A DNA stretch of 64,000 nt from Paenibacillus sp. EZ-K15 (GTDB lineage: Bacteria; Bacillota; Bacilli; Paenibacillales; Paenibacillaceae), in assembly GCF_002573715.1 (NCBI RefSeq), contig NZ_PDHM01000010.1:164033-228032 (forward strand), given 5' to 3'. The position numbers were made by a program, and so were the translations under genes. How positions within the stretch are numbered: the stretch's first letter is position 1; the number at the start of each line of letters is the position of its first letter. Of this stretch, positions 47,734 to 56,568 are shown in pieces. Under the pieces are notes generated by a model that saw nothing but the letters and a program-made list of their open reading frames with translations, was not told where the DNA came from and made no database searches.

Positions 47734-48969
47734 ATGAGGCAAATGATAGTTCATTGTGAACATGAGACCATTCAGATGGCCCTCATCGAAGATGGGAGGT
47801 TAGCAGAATTCGCCGTTGAGCGGAGTCGTGAGGAAAGTGTAGTCGGTAGTTTTTATAAGGGCAGGGTTGTTAATGTGCTGCCGGGGATGCAGGCGGCTTT
47901 TGTAGATATCGGGCTGAAGAAGAATGCATTTCTTTATATTGATGATGTGCTCCATCCTCATTTAGAGAAGCAGCCCAAGCAGAAGCCGTCAATATCGGAG
48001 CTGCTAACAGTAGGCCAGGAATTGATCGTGCAGGTGATGAAGGAACCGAGAGGTGGCAAGGGGGCGCGGGTCACTACCCATTTCTCGCTTCCTGGTAGAT
48101 GCATGGTGTACATGCCTACTGCGGATTATGTAGCCGTCTCCAAGAAAATTGGACGTGATGCGGAAAGAGCAAGGCTGAAGAGTATCGGCGATCAGCTCCG
48201 CACAGACGAAGAGGGGATCATTATCCGCACGGTATCGGAGGACGAGCCTTTAGAATTTCTTAAGGGAGATCTTGAATATCTGCGAAAAGAGTGGGCGCGA
48301 ATTCTCGACAAGAGCGAATCTTCTCCTGCTCCAACGCTTCTTCATCGTGATCTAGGTATGCTGCAGCGTTTTCTCCGCGATGCTTTTGATCCGCTTCATG
48401 ACGAACTTGTGATCGACAGCAAGCTTAAAGGCGAGGAAACCAAGAGCTATCTGAGGGAAACCGTTCCTGGTATAGAGCCAAAGGTTACATATTACTCGGA
48501 AGGAAGTCCGATTTTTCATGCTTACGGGTTGGACGAGCAGATGAGAGCCGGCTTTGCAAGGAAAATCACGCTTCCCGAGGGTGTAACCATTGTTGTAGAT
48601 CAGACGGAGGCCATGACCATCATGGACGTGAATACAGCCAAATATATCGGTGGCGATAATTTCGAGGAAACGGTGCTGAAGACAAATCTTATGGCGGCGC
48701 AGCAGATTGCAAGAATCCTGCGGCTCTGGGATATCGGAGGCATTATCATCGTTGATTTCATCGATATGGATCGTGAAGAGCATCGGGAGCAGGTTGTTTC
48801 TGCCATGGAGGCTGTGATGCGCAAGGACCGTACCAAGAGCTTTGTGGTGGGTTGGACCAAGCTGGGACTGCTGGAAATGACCCGAAAAAAAGCTAGAGAA
48901 AGCTCTTCGCTCCCATTTGCCAAGCCCTGCGGAGCTTGTGGGGGCAGAGGCGTTGTTATCGAACAATGA
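47734..48969 (+). CDS. rng: Ribonuclease G/E family endoribonuclease
   Basis: Start ATG 47734 after GAGGGGTGAAG; ATG 47719 lies upstream of that site. The 411-residue product has an S1 domain (GSFYKGRVVNVLPGMQAAFVDIG), the RNase E/G core with metal-binding aspartates (TIMDVNTAKYIGG; IIIVDFIDM) and a zinc-link CGACGG at the C-terminus. It processes rRNA and mRNA 5' ends. B. subtilis lacks this family, so its position between spoIVFB and rplU is a difference from that model. Confidence 0.96.
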   Translation: MRQMIVHCEHETIQMALIEDGRLAEFAVERSREESVVGSFYKGRVVNVLPGMQAAFVDIGLKKNAFLYIDDVLHPHLEKQPKQKPSISELLTVGQELIVQVMKEPRGGKGARVTTHFSLPGRCMVYMPTADYVAVSKKIGRDAERARLKSIGDQLRTDEEGIIIRTVSEDEPLEFLKGDLEYLRKEWARILDKSESSPAPTLLHRDLGMLQRFLRDAFDPLHDELVIDSKLKGEETKSYLRETVPGIEPKVTYYSEGSPIFHAYGLDEQMRAGFARKITLPEGVTIVVDQTEAMTIMDVNTAKYIGGDNFEETVLKTNLMAAQQIARILRLWDIGGIIIVDFIDMDREEHREQVVSAMEAVMRKDRTKSFVVGWTKLGLLEMTRKKARESSSLPFAKPCGACGGRGVVIEQ

Positions 48970-48971
48970 TG

Positions 48972-49000
48972 TTGACGGTGAACATGGGATATGATATTAT
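48972..49000 (+). promoter_or_regulatory. Sigma-A promoter of the L21 operon
   Basis: TTGACG (48972-48977), 17-bp spacer, TATTAT (48995-49000), starting right after the rng stop. Confidence 0.75.
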
Positions 49001-49004
49001 CATT

Positions 49005-49115
49005 GGGTATGTGTCTAGTGATGAATTGCTGCACATGCTGTAACCGCTCCGGTTGGGTTAGCAAGGACGTTCCTGCTTAGGACGGACACCTTAAACTAGG
49101 CGAGTCTGAGACATA
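49005..49115 (+). ncRNA. Ribosomal protein L21 leader
   Basis: A GC-rich untranslated stretch between the promoter and rplU, with short pairing blocks (AACCGCTCCGGTT, GGACGTTCCTGCTTAGGACGG). In Firmicutes the rplU-prp-rpmA operon carries an L21 leader motif, thought to mediate autoregulation. Assignment rests on position and visible hairpins; I could not test the covariance model. Confidence 0.65.
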
Positions 49116-49130
49116 GGGAGGTGCAAGCAA

Positions 49131-49442
49131 ATGTACGCTATTATCGAAACAGGTGGTAAACAATACAAAGTTCAAGAGGGCGACGTATTGTTCATCGAGA
49201 AGCTGACTGCAGGTGACGGCGAGAGCGTGACTTTCGACCGTGTACTGGCCGTATCCAAAGAGGACGGTTTGGTAGCAGGTACGCCGATTGTTTCCGGTGC
49301 GACTGTAACTGCGAAGGTAGAGAAGCACGGTAAAGGCCGTAAGGTCGTTGTATACAAATACAAGCCGAAGAAGAACTACCACAAGAAGCAAGGTCATCGT
49401 CAACCTTACACTAAAGTAACCATCGAGAAAATCCAAGCGTAA
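49131..49442 (+). CDS. rplU: Ribosomal protein bL21
   Basis: 103 residues starting [18 protein letters not shown], with the C-terminal [15 protein letters not shown] signature that binds 23S rRNA. Strong ribosome site AGGGAGGTG and highly biased codons. First gene of rplU-prp-rpmA. Confidence 0.99.
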   Translation: MYAIIETGGKQYKVQEGDVLFIEKLTAGDGESVTFDRVLAVSKEDGLVAGTPIVSGATVTAKVEKHGKGRKVVVYKYKPKKNYHKKQGHRQPYTKVTIEKIQA

Positions 49443-49455
49443 GTAGGTGCGGTAA

Positions 49456-49788
49456 TTGATTACTGTACAAGTACTGCGCGGGGGAGATGGACGGATCCAT
49501 AGCTTCAAGGTTACGGGGCACGCGGGATATGCCAATCCTGGAGAAGATATTGTATGTGCTGGAGTTTCCAGCATTACAGTGGGGACGGTCAATTCCATTG
49601 AAGTGTTAACCGGAACTGTTATGGAGACCCGGATGAAGGGCGGCTTTCTTAGTGCGAATCTTCCGCCGACGGCAGACGATTCCGTCTCGGGACAAGTTCA
49701 ACTGCTTCTCGAATCCATGGTTGTTATGTTACAGGGAATTGCCGATTCATACGGCAAGTATATAAGAATACAAGAATTGACTACTTGA
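49456..49788 (+). CDS. prp: Ribosomal-processing cysteine protease Prp
   Basis: TTG start. The 110-residue product has the catalytic pair His22 and Cys34 ([18 protein letters not shown]). Prp removes the N-terminal extension of L27, encoded next door, and this cleavage is essential in Firmicutes that have the extension. The match between protease and substrate is visible in this window. Confidence 0.95.
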   Translation: MITVQVLRGGDGRIHSFKVTGHAGYANPGEDIVCAGVSSITVGTVNSIEVLTGTVMETRMKGGFLSANLPPTADDSVSGQVQLLLESMVVMLQGIADSYGKYIRIQELTT

Positions 49789-49805
49789 AGAAGGAGGTAG
49801 ACAAC

Positions 49806-50117
49806 ATGTTGAAATTGGATCTTCAGTTATTCGCATCGAAAAAAGGTGTAGGTTCCACAAAGAACGGTCGCGATAGCGAATCGAAACGTCTTGGTGTGAA
49901 ACGTGCAGACGGTCAAGCAGTGACTGGCGGCAGCATCTTGGTTCGCCAACGCGGAACGAAAATTCATCCAGGAACGAACGTAGGTATCGGTAAAGACGAT
50001 ACTTTGTTTGCGAAAGTTGACGGCGTTGTGAAATTTGAACGTTGGGGTCGTGATCGCAAGAAAGTGAGCGTCTACCCGGTTGATGTCGCTCCAGTAGCGG
50101 CTGCAGTAGAAGCTTAA
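49806..50117 (+). CDS. rpmA: Ribosomal protein bL27 with cleavable N-terminus
   Basis: 103 residues from ATG 49806, after AAGAAGGAGGT. The N-terminus [17 protein letters not shown] contains the Prp site (LQLF before Ala-Ser-Lys-Lys). After cleavage the tail reaches the peptidyl-transferase centre. The earlier in-frame ATG overlaps prp and lies over the ribosome site, so it is not the start. Confidence 0.98.
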   Translation: MLKLDLQLFASKKGVGSTKNGRDSESKRLGVKRADGQAVTGGSILVRQRGTKIHPGTNVGIGKDDTLFAKVDGVVKFERWGRDRKKVSVYPVDVAPVAAAVEA

Positions 50118-50140
50118 TCGTTTCTTATGCTGCATACAGA

Positions 50141-50178
50141 AGAAGCCTTTCGGCATCGTTGCCGGGGCTTCTTTTTTT
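50141..50178 (+). terminator. Terminator of rplU-prp-rpmA
   Basis: AGAAGCC...CGGC with GCCG..GGCTTCT and T7. Confidence 0.9.
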
Positions 50179-50286
50179 GTGAATTGCGCAAAGATCATCA
50201 TCCAGGGGATGAACCGTCCTGGAAGTCTATGATATACTGGGATTTGGTGAATGTAACCAATTGCTGTTGAAAGACGAGGAGAAGCG

Positions 50287-51027
50287 ATGAAATCCTGGAA
50301 ATGGATAGCAGCTGGGGCGGGGTTAACCTCCGTAATACCCGTAGCATGGATGGTATGGAAACCGACTTTGGCTGCAGGAGCAGTGTTGACGGTTTGGGCT
50401 GTCGCTGCGTCTGCCTGCGGTGCATGGCTTGTCCGAAAATCGGACGAGCGCAGACAGCAAGCCATCATTCGGAATATGGAGTCGACGGCGATTCAGATGT
50501 TGAATCACCATCGTCATGATTGGATGAATGAGCTTCAAATTTTGTACGGCTACATTCAACTTGGAAAGCTTGATAAAACAGTGGGTTCTGTGGAAAGAAT
50601 AAAGGACAGGATGGCGACGGAGAGCAGAATATCTAAGCTAGGCATTCCTTCGCTGGTTTTTTATTTACATTCATACCGTACGTACAGCAACAATCTGCAG
50701 CTCGACGTTGAAGTTGTGGACCAGGTACAACTGGAAGACAAAGTATCGCCACAAACGGCGGAGTCTTTTACCGAAGCAATCATTCAAACGGTGAGAGCTT
50801 TTCAATTGAGCGGAAAAGCGTCCTGGGGGGATACCCGGCAATTAACATTAACATTTATGCAGCAAGAACAAGAGCTGATGGTATGGGCACAAGGAGAAGG
50901 ATCCTTTGGAGACCCGGACAGCTTGAAGCTTCAGATTGAACAATCCGTAAAAGGCGAAGGCATTCGGGTGGAGCAGACGGAGCCGGGGGAGACCTCGTAT
51001 CGTTTGTATTTGCCGTTTGTGACTTGA
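50287..51027 (+). CDS. spo0B: Sporulation phosphotransferase Spo0B
   Basis: The 246-residue product has a phosphorelay histidine in [11 protein letters not shown] (His77 followed by Asp78, the Spo0B/DHp pattern) and a C-terminal degenerate ATPase-like domain ([11 protein letters not shown]). It passes phosphate from Spo0F to Spo0A. Residues 5-48 form two hydrophobic helices not present in the B. subtilis protein, so this Spo0B is probably membrane-attached. Position before obgE is as in Bacillus. Confidence 0.92.
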   Translation: MKSWKWIAAGAGLTSVIPVAWMVWKPTLAAGAVLTVWAVAASACGAWLVRKSDERRQQAIIRNMESTAIQMLNHHRHDWMNELQILYGYIQLGKLDKTVGSVERIKDRMATESRISKLGIPSLVFYLHSYRTYSNNLQLDVEVVDQVQLEDKVSPQTAESFTEAIIQTVRAFQLSGKASWGDTRQLTLTFMQQEQELMVWAQGEGSFGDPDSLKLQIEQSVKGEGIRVEQTEPGETSYRLYLPFVT

Positions 51028-51040
51028 GGAAGGTGATTTC

Positions 51041-52351
51041 ATGTTTGTAGATAAGGCAAAAGTATATGTAAAAGGCGGAGACGGCGGAGATGGTCTCATT
51101 GCGTTCCGTCGAGAGAAATACGTTCCTGAAGGCGGACCTGCCGGCGGTGACGGCGGTAAGGGCGGCGACGTGATTTTCCGGGTGGACGAAGGACTGCGCA
51201 CGTTGATGGATTTCCGTTACCAGAAGCATTTTAAGGCCAAGCGCGGGGAAAAAGGCCGCAATAAAAGTCAGCATGGCGCCAATGCGGATAGCATGATTGT
51301 CCGTATCCCGCCGGGTACCATCTTAATGGATGACGATACCGGTGAGGTTATTGGGGATCTGACCCGGCACGGTCAACAGGTTGTTGTTGCCAGAGGAGGC
51401 CGTGGAGGGCGTGGAAATATCCGCTTTGCTACGCCGAACAATCCGGCGCCTGAACTTGCCGAGAACGGTGAGGAAGGCGAAGAGCGTTACGTAACCCTGG
51501 AACTTAAAGTGATGGCTGATGTAGGTCTCGTCGGGTTCCCTAGCGTAGGCAAATCAACCTTGTTATCCGTTGTATCTGCGGCTCAGCCGAAGATCGGCGC
51601 ATACCACTTTACGACCATAACACCGAATTTGGGAATGGTTGAGGTTGGAGACGGTCGCAATTTCGTAATGGCTGACTTGCCTGGTCTGATTGAGGGTGCT
51701 CATGAGGGCGTGGGACTTGGTCACGAATTCCTCCGGCACGTGGAAAGAACACGCGTCATTATCCATGTTGTGGATATGGCAGGCACGGAAGGAAGGGATC
51801 CGTTTGAGGACTGGGAAAAAATCAATGATGAAATCAGGCTTTACAACCCGGTTCTGGTCGATCGGCCGCAAATCGTAGCCGCTAATAAAATGGATATGCC
51901 GGAGGCGGAAGAGTATTTGGCAGCCTTCAAAGAGAAGGTGAAGGAAATCCGTCCGGACATCGAGGTCATGCCGATTTCCTCGCTGACCCGACAAGGTATC
52001 CAGGAACTTCTTTATCGCACGATCGATGTGCTCGAAAGTATTCCGGATGAGCCGGCGATTGAAGAAGTATCCGAGGTTTCCGAGCGTAAGGTGTATAAAT
52101 TCAAAGCGCAAAACGACAACTCCTTCACCGTCACTAGGGATAATGAGATGTATGTGGTGCATAGCGAGCGAATTGAGCGGATGCTGAAACGGATGCAGAT
52201 GAATTCACATGATGCGATTCTGAAGCTTGCAAGAACGATGCGTCATATGGGCGTTGATGAAGAGCTCCGGAAACGGGGCGCGACAGAAGGCACCATTGTA
52301 CGGATTGGCGATTTCGAATTCGAATTTGTTGAAGGCAGCAGCTACTATTAA
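51041..52351 (+). CDS. obgE: GTPase Obg
   Basis: 436 residues with the glycine-rich OBG domain (1-158: [20 protein letters not shown]), G1 GFPSVGKS (165-172), G3 DLPG, G4 NKMD, and the C-terminal OCT domain ([11 protein letters not shown] end). It acts in ribosome assembly and stress/sporulation signalling. Ribosome site GAGGAAGGTGATTTC. In B. subtilis pheB follows; here a foreign-looking zinc-ribbon module intervenes. Confidence 0.98.
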   Translation: MFVDKAKVYVKGGDGGDGLIAFRREKYVPEGGPAGGDGGKGGDVIFRVDEGLRTLMDFRYQKHFKAKRGEKGRNKSQHGANADSMIVRIPPGTILMDDDTGEVIGDLTRHGQQVVVARGGRGGRGNIRFATPNNPAPELAENGEEGEERYVTLELKVMADVGLVGFPSVGKSTLLSVVSAAQPKIGAYHFTTITPNLGMVEVGDGRNFVMADLPGLIEGAHEGVGLGHEFLRHVERTRVIIHVVDMAGTEGRDPFEDWEKINDEIRLYNPVLVDRPQIVAANKMDMPEAEEYLAAFKEKVKEIRPDIEVMPISSLTRQGIQELLYRTIDVLESIPDEPAIEEVSEVSERKVYKFKAQNDNSFTVTRDNEMYVVHSERIERMLKRMQMNSHDAILKLARTMRHMGVDEELRKRGATEGTIVRIGDFEFEFVEGSSYY

Positions 52352-52376
52352 TGCGTGACAAATACGTTTTGAAGAA

Positions 52377-52423
52377 AAATACCGCAAGGTCTGTATAACA
52401 GCAGGCTTGGCGGTATTTTTTTT
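52377..52423 (+). terminator. Terminator of spo0B-obgE
   Basis: AAATACCGC..AG..CTG pairs with CAG.CT.GGCGGTATTT, followed by a T run. Confidence 0.88.
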
Positions 52424-52637
52424 ATGAATGAACTTGTATCTCCGTGAATCGATAACACGTAAACATGCGCAGTGATTTATGGCATCTGCCTGTGAAATTG
52501 TTTCGATATGTCTTTTCCATTTAGGTTTCCAAATTTTGCATCCACATATCGGGTAAATCGTATACAATAGTAGTACAATAGTCCTTTTCCATATACCATC
52601 AGGATGGAAGGAACGGCGTAAAAAGGAGAGTAGAACT

Positions 52638-53945
52638 ATGGCTATTATTGAAGTTGTAAAATACGAAGGGCCGCCGGATGTGTTTGCATGGCGTTATCCG
52701 AATCAGGAGTTAGGGACTTGGACCCAGCTCATTGTTCATGAGACACAGGAGGCAATTCTGTATAAGGGCGGTCAGGCCCTGGACTCCTTCTCGGCGGGGC
52801 GGCATACGCTGAGTACAGCGAATATACCGATTTTATCCAATGTGATCAATCTTCCATTCGGTGGGAAGTCTCCCTTTACGGCAGAAGTCTGGTTTGTGAA
52901 CAAACTTCGTTCACTGGACGTGAAATGGGGAACTAACTCGCCGATCCAGCTGCAAGATCCGAAATACAATATTATCGTATCGGTCCGGGCTTTTGGCCAA
53001 TTCGGCGTACAGATCAGCGATCCGCGAAAGTTTCTGGCGACCATGGTCGGTACGTTGCAAACTTTTGACCAGGGCACCCTGATTAAATATTATCGCGGCG
53101 TACTGATGTCCAATATTACGGAAATCATATCCTCCTATATCGTTCGCAAAAAAATCAGCGTTGTGGAGATCAATGCTTACATAGCGGAAATATCGAAGCA
53201 TATCATGGAAGCGATTGCGCCTTCATTTGAAGAGATAGGGATCACTCTGCTGAATTTCTATGTAGATTCCATTAACATACCGGAGAATGACCCTGCAGCT
53301 GTTCGAATCAAGGAGGCGCTAGCGAAGAAAGCGGAGATGGACATCATCGGATATACCTATCATCAGGAAAGAACCTTTGATACGCTTGAGGGGGCAGCGA
53401 AGAATCCCGGCAGCCCGGCAGCGGTCATGGGAACCGGGCTGGGCATGGGACTTGGGATGGTCGGCCCGATGTACGAGACCGCCCGGCATATGTTTGAGAG
53501 TTCAAAGGAACTAGAGAAGGATGATATGCCAATCAACCAGAAGGCATGTACCAAATGCGGAACACGGAACGGGGAAGAAGCCCGATTCTGTTCGGGATGC
53601 GGCCAATCGCTTCAGGCGCAAGCCGAGCAAGAGCCAGCGAAAACTGTCCGGTGCAACGATTGCGGGCAGCCTCTACCTCCAAATGCCAAGTTTTGTCTTC
53701 ACTGCGGAGACCCTTACCATGCATGCCCTAAGTGTGGCCATGACCATCCGGCCGGTGCTGTTGAATGTCCGGAGTGCGGTGCCCCGCTGCCTATGCCTTG
53801 CCGGGCATGTGGTGAATTGGTGGATGCGGAAGCCAAGTTTTGCCCGCACTGCGGGTCGAGCCATGAACTTACATGTCCTGGGTGTCATCATGAGATCAAA
53901 CCGGGCCAGAAGTTTTGCATGGAGTGCGGTCATAAATTGATGTGA
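52638..53945 (+). CDS. SPFH-domain protein with five C-terminal zinc ribbons (YdjI-like)
   Basis: The 435-residue product begins with an SPFH/virion-core-like domain (about 1-245; DVFAWRYPNQELGTWTQLIV, EIISSYIVRKKISVVEINAYI). A glycine/methionine linker (MGTGLGMGLGMVGPM) follows. The last 135 residues hold five tandem CxxC...CxxC ribbons (CTKCG/CSGCG, CNDCG/CLHCG, CPKCG/CPECG, CRACG/CPHCG, CPGCH/CMECG). B. subtilis YdjI, part of the PspA-linked ydjFGHI operon, shares the SPFH core. It may form membrane-associated scaffolds. The ATG follows AAAGGAGAG. It starts a three-gene unit. Confidence 0.9.
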   Translation: MAIIEVVKYEGPPDVFAWRYPNQELGTWTQLIVHETQEAILYKGGQALDSFSAGRHTLSTANIPILSNVINLPFGGKSPFTAEVWFVNKLRSLDVKWGTNSPIQLQDPKYNIIVSVRAFGQFGVQISDPRKFLATMVGTLQTFDQGTLIKYYRGVLMSNITEIISSYIVRKKISVVEINAYIAEISKHIMEAIAPSFEEIGITLLNFYVDSINIPENDPAAVRIKEALAKKAEMDIIGYTYHQERTFDTLEGAAKNPGSPAAVMGTGLGMGLGMVGPMYETARHMFESSKELEKDDMPINQKACTKCGTRNGEEARFCSGCGQSLQAQAEQEPAKTVRCNDCGQPLPPNAKFCLHCGDPYHACPKCGHDHPAGAVECPECGAPLPMPCRACGELVDAEAKFCPHCGSSHELTCPGCHHEIKPGQKFCMECGHKLM

Positions 53946-53965
53946 AGTGAAAGCGGGGGAATAAA

Positions 53966-54724
53966 GTGAACACAAGGACCACAAGTCGAAACAGATTATG
54001 GCTGGCTGCCGTAGCGCTTCCGGTCGTAACCATCCTTCTGTTCGGATTGATCAGTGGGATCGTTCAACTGAATGCTTGGATATCGGGCATAGCCCTCGGA
54101 TGCGTCGAGGCGGCCATTCTTGTATTTATCGGTTTTGTCATGCAACAGCGCAAAGCGGCTTCGTCAGGAGCACCTTTTCATATTGCTTCAGGCGTTATTA
54201 TAGGGATCTATACAATCTCCGTCTTGCTGGAGGTTATTCTGCTGGGATATTTATTTAAGCTTCCTGAATCTTCGTATTTGATGATTCATCTGATAACCTT
54301 CCTGGGGTTTTCGGTTGTTTTGGGACTGATAGCTTTGGCGGGAAAATATGCAGGAGCTCATGAACGGAAGGAAAGTGATCATCTTTCGGTTAAGAAAGAG
54401 ACGGTGGCTTGGATCGGGGGAATCCGGAGAAAACTAGGGGAGATGCCAGGAGAGAACATTCATTCGTTAGACCGGCAGATGGCCGAGCTTGAGGAAACGC
54501 TTCGGTATAGCGATCCAATCACACACACCTCATTATATGAAGTGGAGCATATGATCCAGCAAAAAATCGCGATGTTGGAGGACCAAGTGGCACTGATCGG
54601 GGAGACACAAGCGGAACAACGTGATGAGCTGGCAGAGCAAACCGTTCACATCATCCGCGATATCCTTAGAACGGTACAGGATCGCAACACGGAACTTCTG
54701 AAAGCAAAAGCGGGATCAACCTAA
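53966..54724 (+). CDS. Four-helix membrane protein with cytoplasmic coiled-coil tail
   Basis: GTG start after GCGGGGGAA. The 252-residue product has four transmembrane segments (about 11-33, 37-58, 75-96, 105-125) and a soluble C-terminal half rich in charged helices (RQMAELEETLRYSDPIT; EHMIQQKIAMLEDQVALIGE). The layout resembles YdjH/YdjG-type partners of SPFH proteins, but no catalytic motif is seen. It lies 20 bp after the SPFH gene and 24 bp before the next, so one operon. Confidence 0.78.
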   Translation: MNTRTTSRNRLWLAAVALPVVTILLFGLISGIVQLNAWISGIALGCVEAAILVFIGFVMQQRKAASSGAPFHIASGVIIGIYTISVLLEVILLGYLFKLPESSYLMIHLITFLGFSVVLGLIALAGKYAGAHERKESDHLSVKKETVAWIGGIRRKLGEMPGENIHSLDRQMAELEETLRYSDPITHTSLYEVEHMIQQKIAMLEDQVALIGETQAEQRDELAEQTVHIIRDILRTVQDRNTELLKAKAGST

Positions 54725-54748
54725 TGCAGATGATAGAGGGGATAGAAA

Positions 54749-55501
54749 ATGGAAGCTTCTGATCTCAAGCGCTTTAAACAGAAATTCACGACAGTGGATT
54801 ATTCCATTATTGCGCTGGCGGTTCTGTTTTTTCCGCTGGCCATTGTGCTGGCAGCTGTTCGGGTGCTTGTCACCCATCGCCATAATCACTGTAAGGGACG
54901 AAACAACCGGCTCTTCGGGTGGGTTTTGGTCATCACCTATGGAATCTTTGAATTGCTTATGATTCTGGCGACTATTGATGATAAAGATGTCGATGGCCTC
55001 TATTCGGCTTCCATCGTTTGGGGCGTTATTATACTGGTTCCAGCTATCATCATGCTGTTGATTGCCAAAAAAGAAGACAAGAAATTCAACAGCTTACTGC
55101 AATTTTATTCGAATGCCATTATGAAAAGAGGGCTCGTCCAGATTGAACATATCGCTCGTGAGGCAAGACAAACGCCGGCACATGCCGTCCGGGATATCAC
55201 GTTCATGTTTGAACGGCGTATGCTGCCTAACGGAAAGCTCGACAATGGAGTCGTCATCATCCCGTCCTTGCAGAGGAGAAGCCAATCCCCATTCCAAGGG
55301 GAATTTGTTTCGCGCAGCGGACAGAGAATGCAGTATTCACTGGGCGAAGTTGCGGCTGAACCAGAGCAATTAATCCGAAACGAAGCGACGCCCGATCCAG
55401 GACCGAAGTCTGTGGAATGCCCGGGCTGCGGGGCAAGGTCGGTCGTAACGCATCTGGAGAAAAAAGAATGTGAGTATTGCGGTACGGTGATTGTGGCTTA
55501 A
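54749..55501 (+). CDS. Membrane protein with C-terminal zinc ribbon (YdjG-like)
   Basis: The 250-residue product has three hydrophobic segments in its first 110 residues (LAVLFFPLAIVLAAVRVL; WVLVITYGIFELLMIL; IVWGVIILVPAIIMLLIA), a helical linker that includes a winged-helix-like stretch (EHIAREARQTPAHAVRDITFMF), and a final single zinc ribbon CPGCG...CEYCG. Third gene of the zinc-ribbon module. A shortened, broken paralogue follows immediately. Confidence 0.8.
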   Translation: MEASDLKRFKQKFTTVDYSIIALAVLFFPLAIVLAAVRVLVTHRHNHCKGRNNRLFGWVLVITYGIFELLMILATIDDKDVDGLYSASIVWGVIILVPAIIMLLIAKKEDKKFNSLLQFYSNAIMKRGLVQIEHIAREARQTPAHAVRDITFMFERRMLPNGKLDNGVVIIPSLQRRSQSPFQGEFVSRSGQRMQYSLGEVAAEPEQLIRNEATPDPGPKSVECPGCGARSVVTHLEKKECEYCGTVIVA

Positions 55502-55543
55502 TCTTCATGCGTCCGATTAAGAAGAAATTGAGGAGATCTTGGT

Positions 55544-55843
55544 ATGAGCGTTCCAGTGAAGCCTTTTAAATCGCGATTTTAAAATTTCTATTATTTTATT
55601 ATTGGTCTGACGTATGTGTTTTTTCCATTAGCTTTGATCATTGCGGGGTTTCGTATTTTACCCACGCAACAACATCACAGTTTCAGGGGAACTTCATCCG
55701 ATCAATCACCTATATCAGCCGCGTCACTGGGACCAAAAAGTCATGAGTGTGCTGGCTGCGGAAACAGAATCATGTTAAACCCAAACGAATCAGTACCATG
55801 CGACTATTGCGGGTTGACCTTGAGTTACACATCGTCAGTATAA
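55544..55843 (+). pseudogene. Truncated paralogue of the membrane zinc-ribbon gene with in-frame stop
   Basis: ATG 55544 follows GAGGAGATC. The frame reads MSVPVKPFKSRF, TAA (55580-55582), then NFYYFIIGLTYVFFPLALII and AGFRILPTQQHHSF, matching the N-terminus of the gene at 54749 (FFPLAIVLAAVRVLVTHRHNH). It then jumps to the C-terminal ribbon CAGCG...CDYCG, so about 150 middle residues are missing. A GTG at 55616 could give a 75-residue protein with one helix and a ribbon, but it lacks a ribosome site. Most likely a decayed duplicate. Confidence 0.72.
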
Positions 55844-55851
55844 CGTTATCG

Positions 55852-55881
55852 GCAGTCTCCGCATACCGGAGACTGCTTTTT
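55852..55881 (+). terminator. Terminator of the SPFH/zinc-ribbon module
   Basis: GCAGTCTCCG-CATAC-CGGAGACTGC followed by T5. Confidence 0.93.
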
Positions 55882-55991
55882 CTTACGCATCATTTACAAT
55901 TTTGACGTGAATATCGATGTGTTCCGATTCGAATTGCGATATAGTATAGGCTATAGAGTTGACATAAGAAATATCGGGATATCTAAAAAAA

Positions 55992-56041
55992 CTGGACACT
56001 TATGTATTGCCCTTACTTGGTATATCCAGTATAATGTCCAC
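55992..56041 (+). promoter_or_regulatory. Promoter with inverted repeats before thrR-hom
   Basis: TTGCCC (56007-56012), 17-bp spacer and TATAAT (56030-56035) form a sigma-A promoter. ACTGGACA just before the -35 is mirrored by TGTCCA across the end of the -10 (56035 on), and a further ATCCAGT mirrors ACTGGA in the spacer. These half-sites bracket RNA polymerase contacts, as an operator would. The first downstream gene encodes a candidate repressor. Confidence 0.6.
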
Positions 56042-56077
56042 TATACGAATACAGTAGTCTTTGAGGAGAGGACGTTT

Positions 56078-56515
56078 GTGAAGGAACGCTACTATTTGGT
56101 CCGGGAAGACATCCTTCCCGAGGCTGTGGTTAAGACGATGCAAGTGAAAAAATTGCTGGCGTCGGGAGACGTTAGGACGGTCCATGAAGCCGTTGAGCAG
56201 GTTGGGCTTAGCCGAAGCGCTTTTTATAAGTACAAGGATGGAATCCATCCTATCAATCAACTGGAACGAGATGAAATCGTAACGATTTCTATCGATATGG
56301 AACATCGCTCCGGGATGTTATCCGAAGTGCTGGGGCTGGTAGCGGGTGAAGGCGGGAATGTGTTAACCATTCATCAGAGCATTCCGCTGCAGGGTATCGC
56401 CAATGTCGTGATTTCCGTCGAAGTATCCCGGCTTAATGAGGAGCTGGATGATCTGCTCGACGGATTGAGACGAATAACCGGAGTAAGAAGAGTGCAGATG
56501 ATAGGCCAAGGGTAA
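56078..56515 (+). CDS. thrR: ACT-domain DNA-binding regulator ThrR (formerly PheB)
   Basis: GTG start after GAGGAGAGG. The 145-residue product has an N-terminal helix-turn-helix (about 18-55: VKKLLASGDVRTVHEAVEQV then GLSRSAFYKYKDG) and a C-terminal ACT domain (about 68-145: VTISIDMEHRSGMLSEVLGL). The B. subtilis homologue, once called PheB, is reported as a repressor of hom and thrCB. Here it heads the same genes, so autoregulation with threonine sensing by the ACT domain is likely. The frame extends further upstream but over the promoter. Confidence 0.88.
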   Translation: MKERYYLVREDILPEAVVKTMQVKKLLASGDVRTVHEAVEQVGLSRSAFYKYKDGIHPINQLERDEIVTISIDMEHRSGMLSEVLGLVAGEGGNVLTIHQSIPLQGIANVVISVEVSRLNEELDDLLDGLRRITGVRRVQMIGQG

Positions 56516-56568
56516 GTTATGACGAATAAATAGATATCTATGCGATGGGATACAGGAGGTATGTATTA

